Of a DNA stretch of 21,100 bases, positions 19,489-21,100 are shown piece after piece (the first letter of the stretch is position 1; each line of letters starts with the position of its first letter). The DNA is from a virus. The notes below the pieces were generated by a model that did not search any database, was not told the origin of the DNA, and saw only the letters and a program-made list of their open reading frames with translations. Both the position numbers and the translations under genes were made by a program. The DNA lies in IMG/VR virus record IMGVR_UViG_3300047457_000327, positions 1 to 21,100 of that record. One strand, given 5' to 3'.

Positions 19489-21100
19489 GATACCTCTCCG
19501 TCTGCTCCGGCATTGAGGCAGCGACCGTCGCGTGGCACACGCTTGGGTGGACGCCTGTCGCCTTCAGCGAGATCGAACCGTTCCCAGCCGCTGTGCTGGC
19601 TCACCACTATCCCGACGTTCCCAACTACGGGGACATGACCAAGCACAAGGAGTGGCCGCTTGAACCAGGATCAATTGACCTTCTCGTGGGGGGAACGCCC
19701 TGCCAGTCTTTCTCCGTCGCAGGACTCCGCAAGGGAATCAGCGACCCACGAGGAGGACTCATGCTCACCTATCTTGAGATCGCTCAACGTCTGCGGCCTC
19801 GATGGATTGTCTGGGAAAATGTCCCCGGTGTCCTGTCAAGCGGAGGAGGACGGGACTTTGGCTCCTTCCTGGGGGCGCTGGGGGAACTCCGGTACGGGTG
19901 GGCCTACCGGGTCATTGACGCTCAATACTGCCGAGTGGACGGACGATGGCCCAAGGCCGTCCCGCAGCGCAGGCGACGGGTGTTCGTCGTTGGTTGCGAC
20001 CTTGAGCGAGATCCTGGAGGTCGGGAACGTACCGCCGAGGTTCTCGCTCTCGGAACGGGCCTGCGCTGGCATCTTGCGGAGAGCGGAAAGACGCGGAAAG
20101 CAGCTCCCTCCGATGCTGAAGCAGGCGTTGGAGCAGGTTGCTGGTGGGACGGGGGGGGGTGCGCCGGAACACTGACGAAGCAGAACGCCGGGGGCGCGCA
20201 GCGGATGCCTGACAAGGACAATTTCGGTGCGGTGTTGCAGCCGGTCGGCTACCGCTGGCAGAACGACCGCGATGGCTTGGTCGAGGACGGAACTGCTCCT
20301 GCTTGCCGCGCATCCGCCGGCAGCTCCGGGTTCCATGAGATGAACCACCCGGTTGTGCTGGCGAGGGACAACGCGGCGCACGCGGCGGTGGCGTTCACGC
20401 CGGGGAACCTTGCCCGTGGTGCAGGGCCGTCACCGAACGCGGAGGTCGCGCCGACGCTGAACCAATCCGCTCGCGGAACTGGTGCGCCGGGGTACAGCGA
20501 CCAAGAAATCTTCTCGCAAGGAGCGGGCAACCTCGTCCCGCAGCCAGTTGCATTTGCAATTTATGGGGGGAACAAGCGCGTGGACAGGCCAGAGGGTGGT
20601 TTCTACGTCCGCGAGGAAGACACCGCACGGACCCTTGATGCAGCACAAGGACTGAATCCGACATGTTCGCAGGGCGGTACTTGCATCACGCAGCCCGTCC
20701 CCTTCACCAAGTCCAAGCGCGCCCAGTCCGTGACCGATGACGAAACATGGGTGGATGGCAAGGTCAACCCGACGCTGTCGCTGTTTGACCAAGGCGATAC
20801 GCGGGCGACCACGGTGGCGGTGGCGTTTCACCCCACGCAAGACCCAATCTCAAGCACGGACGGCAGCACACATTGCATGGGTACTGGCGGATCGCAAGGG
20901 CATGCGTCGATTGCGGTGGCGTGTCCGACGCTGACGGCGCACAACGACCCATCACGTTCTCCGCAATCCTCGGAGGTAACGCAGCAGGTAGCCGCCGTCC
21001 ATGCGGCAAGCATGACGGTGCGCCGACTCACGCCACGAGAGTGCGAAAGACTCCAAGCGTTCCCTGATGACTACACGCTCATCCCGTGGCGAAAGAAGCC
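19485..21100 (+). CDS. DNA (cytosine-5-)-methyltransferase, partial (3' end beyond right edge)
   Basis: 538 codons from a GTG at 19485 (GTGA overlap) to the right edge without a stop. Motif I is Ser-Val-Cys-Ser-Gly-Ile-Glu-Ala (residues 5-12). The catalytic Pro-Cys-Gln has Cys73, Glu-Asn-Val is at 111-113 and Gln-Arg-Arg-Arg-Arg at 161-165. A motif IX-like RRLTPRECERLQAFPDDY lies near residue 513; motif X would be outside the window. Between motifs VIII and IX is an insert of about 340 residues made of repeated Val-Ala-Phe / Pro-Thr-Leu units, which should hold the target-recognition part. It methylates cytosine at the C5 position, probably to shield phage DNA from host restriction. A run of nine G lies at codons 223-225. 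Codon use (many GGA, CGA, TCA) differs from its neighbours, suggesting a separate origin. Confidence 0.93.
   Translation, partial: MRYLSVCSGIEAATVAWHTLGWTPVAFSEIEPFPAAVLAHHYPDVPNYGDMTKHKEWPLEPGSIDLLVGGTPCQSFSVAGLRKGISDPRGGLMLTYLEIAQRLRPRWIVWENVPGVLSSGGGRDFGSFLGALGELRYGWAYRVIDAQYCRVDGRWPKAVPQRRRRVFVVGCDLERDPGGRERTAEVLALGTGLRWHLAESGKTRKAAPSDAEAGVGAGCWWDGGGCAGTLTKQNAGGAQRMPDKDNFGAVLQPVGYRWQNDRDGLVEDGTAPACRASAGSSGFHEMNHPVVLARDNAAHAAVAFTPGNLARGAGPSPNAEVAPTLNQSARGTGAPGYSDQEIFSQGAGNLVPQPVAFAIYGGNKRVDRPEGGFYVREEDTARTLDAAQGLNPTCSQGGTCITQPVPFTKSKRAQSVTDDETWVDGKVNPTLSLFDQGDTRATTVAVAFHPTQDPISSTDGSTHCMGTGGSQGHASIAVACPTLTAHNDPSRSPQSSEVTQQVAAVHAASMTVRRLTPRECERLQAFPDDYTLIPWRKK

Noticed and set aside
1-21100. 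Diversity-generating retroelement, CRISPR array, integrase or att site, as the BPP-1 resemblance might suggest
   Set aside because: No reverse transcriptase, template/variable repeat pair, regularly spaced repeats or recombinase was seen in the window; such elements may lie outside it.

Overview
The window is a 21.1 kb piece of a high-GC tailed-phage genome, a podovirus. The gene set and order match the lineage of Bordetella phage BPP-1 and Salmonella phage epsilon15: a GP7-type major capsid protein with Bbp16-type cement, Bbp19-type and staple-type accessory proteins, combined with a T7-like portal, tail tubes and internal core proteins. No integrase, lysis gene, replication gene or host gene is visible, so lifestyle and host cannot be decided. 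High GC and CTC/GAG-rich codon use suggest a high-GC host.

From 15177 down to the left edge everything is on the minus strand and reads as a late operon. Two proteins of unknown function (150 and 193 aa) end at a strong hairpin terminator (14024-14056). Then come a 93-aa protein, a small HTH-like protein, a 49-aa basic protein, the small and large terminase subunits, a GNAT acetyltransferase and a 129-aa Ala/Gln-rich protein. The head genes follow: portal, staple-like, Bbp19-like, scaffold, major capsid, cement and a 65-aa protein. A second hairpin terminator (5905-5933) precedes the tail genes: tubes A and B, a gp14-family core protein and a large core protein cut by the left edge. A terminator directly behind the capsid genes matches the position of T-phi in T7, which lowers tail and core expression relative to capsid.

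The 783 bp between 15178 and 15960 hold no convincing gene but are rich in signals. They contain a minus-strand promoter whose start point coincides with an ATG (a candidate leaderless mRNA) and a nested inverted-repeat region. They also contain two back-to-back rightward promoter-terminator units. The first would make a roughly 95-nt structured RNA and is the best candidate for something undescribed here.

Right of this are a rightward gene of unknown function (15961-16530) and a short leftward operon (18181 to 16527). The leftward operon encodes a metallophosphoesterase, two small basic proteins and a very small HExxH protein. A rightward operon starts at 18343 behind a promoter and a stem-loop leader. 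It holds five genes joined by 4-base start/stop overlaps: an unknown protein, a winged-helix protein, two more unknowns and a cytosine-C5 DNA methyltransferase cut by the right edge. These look like early genes for regulation and protection of phage DNA, while the leftward block packages DNA and builds the virion.
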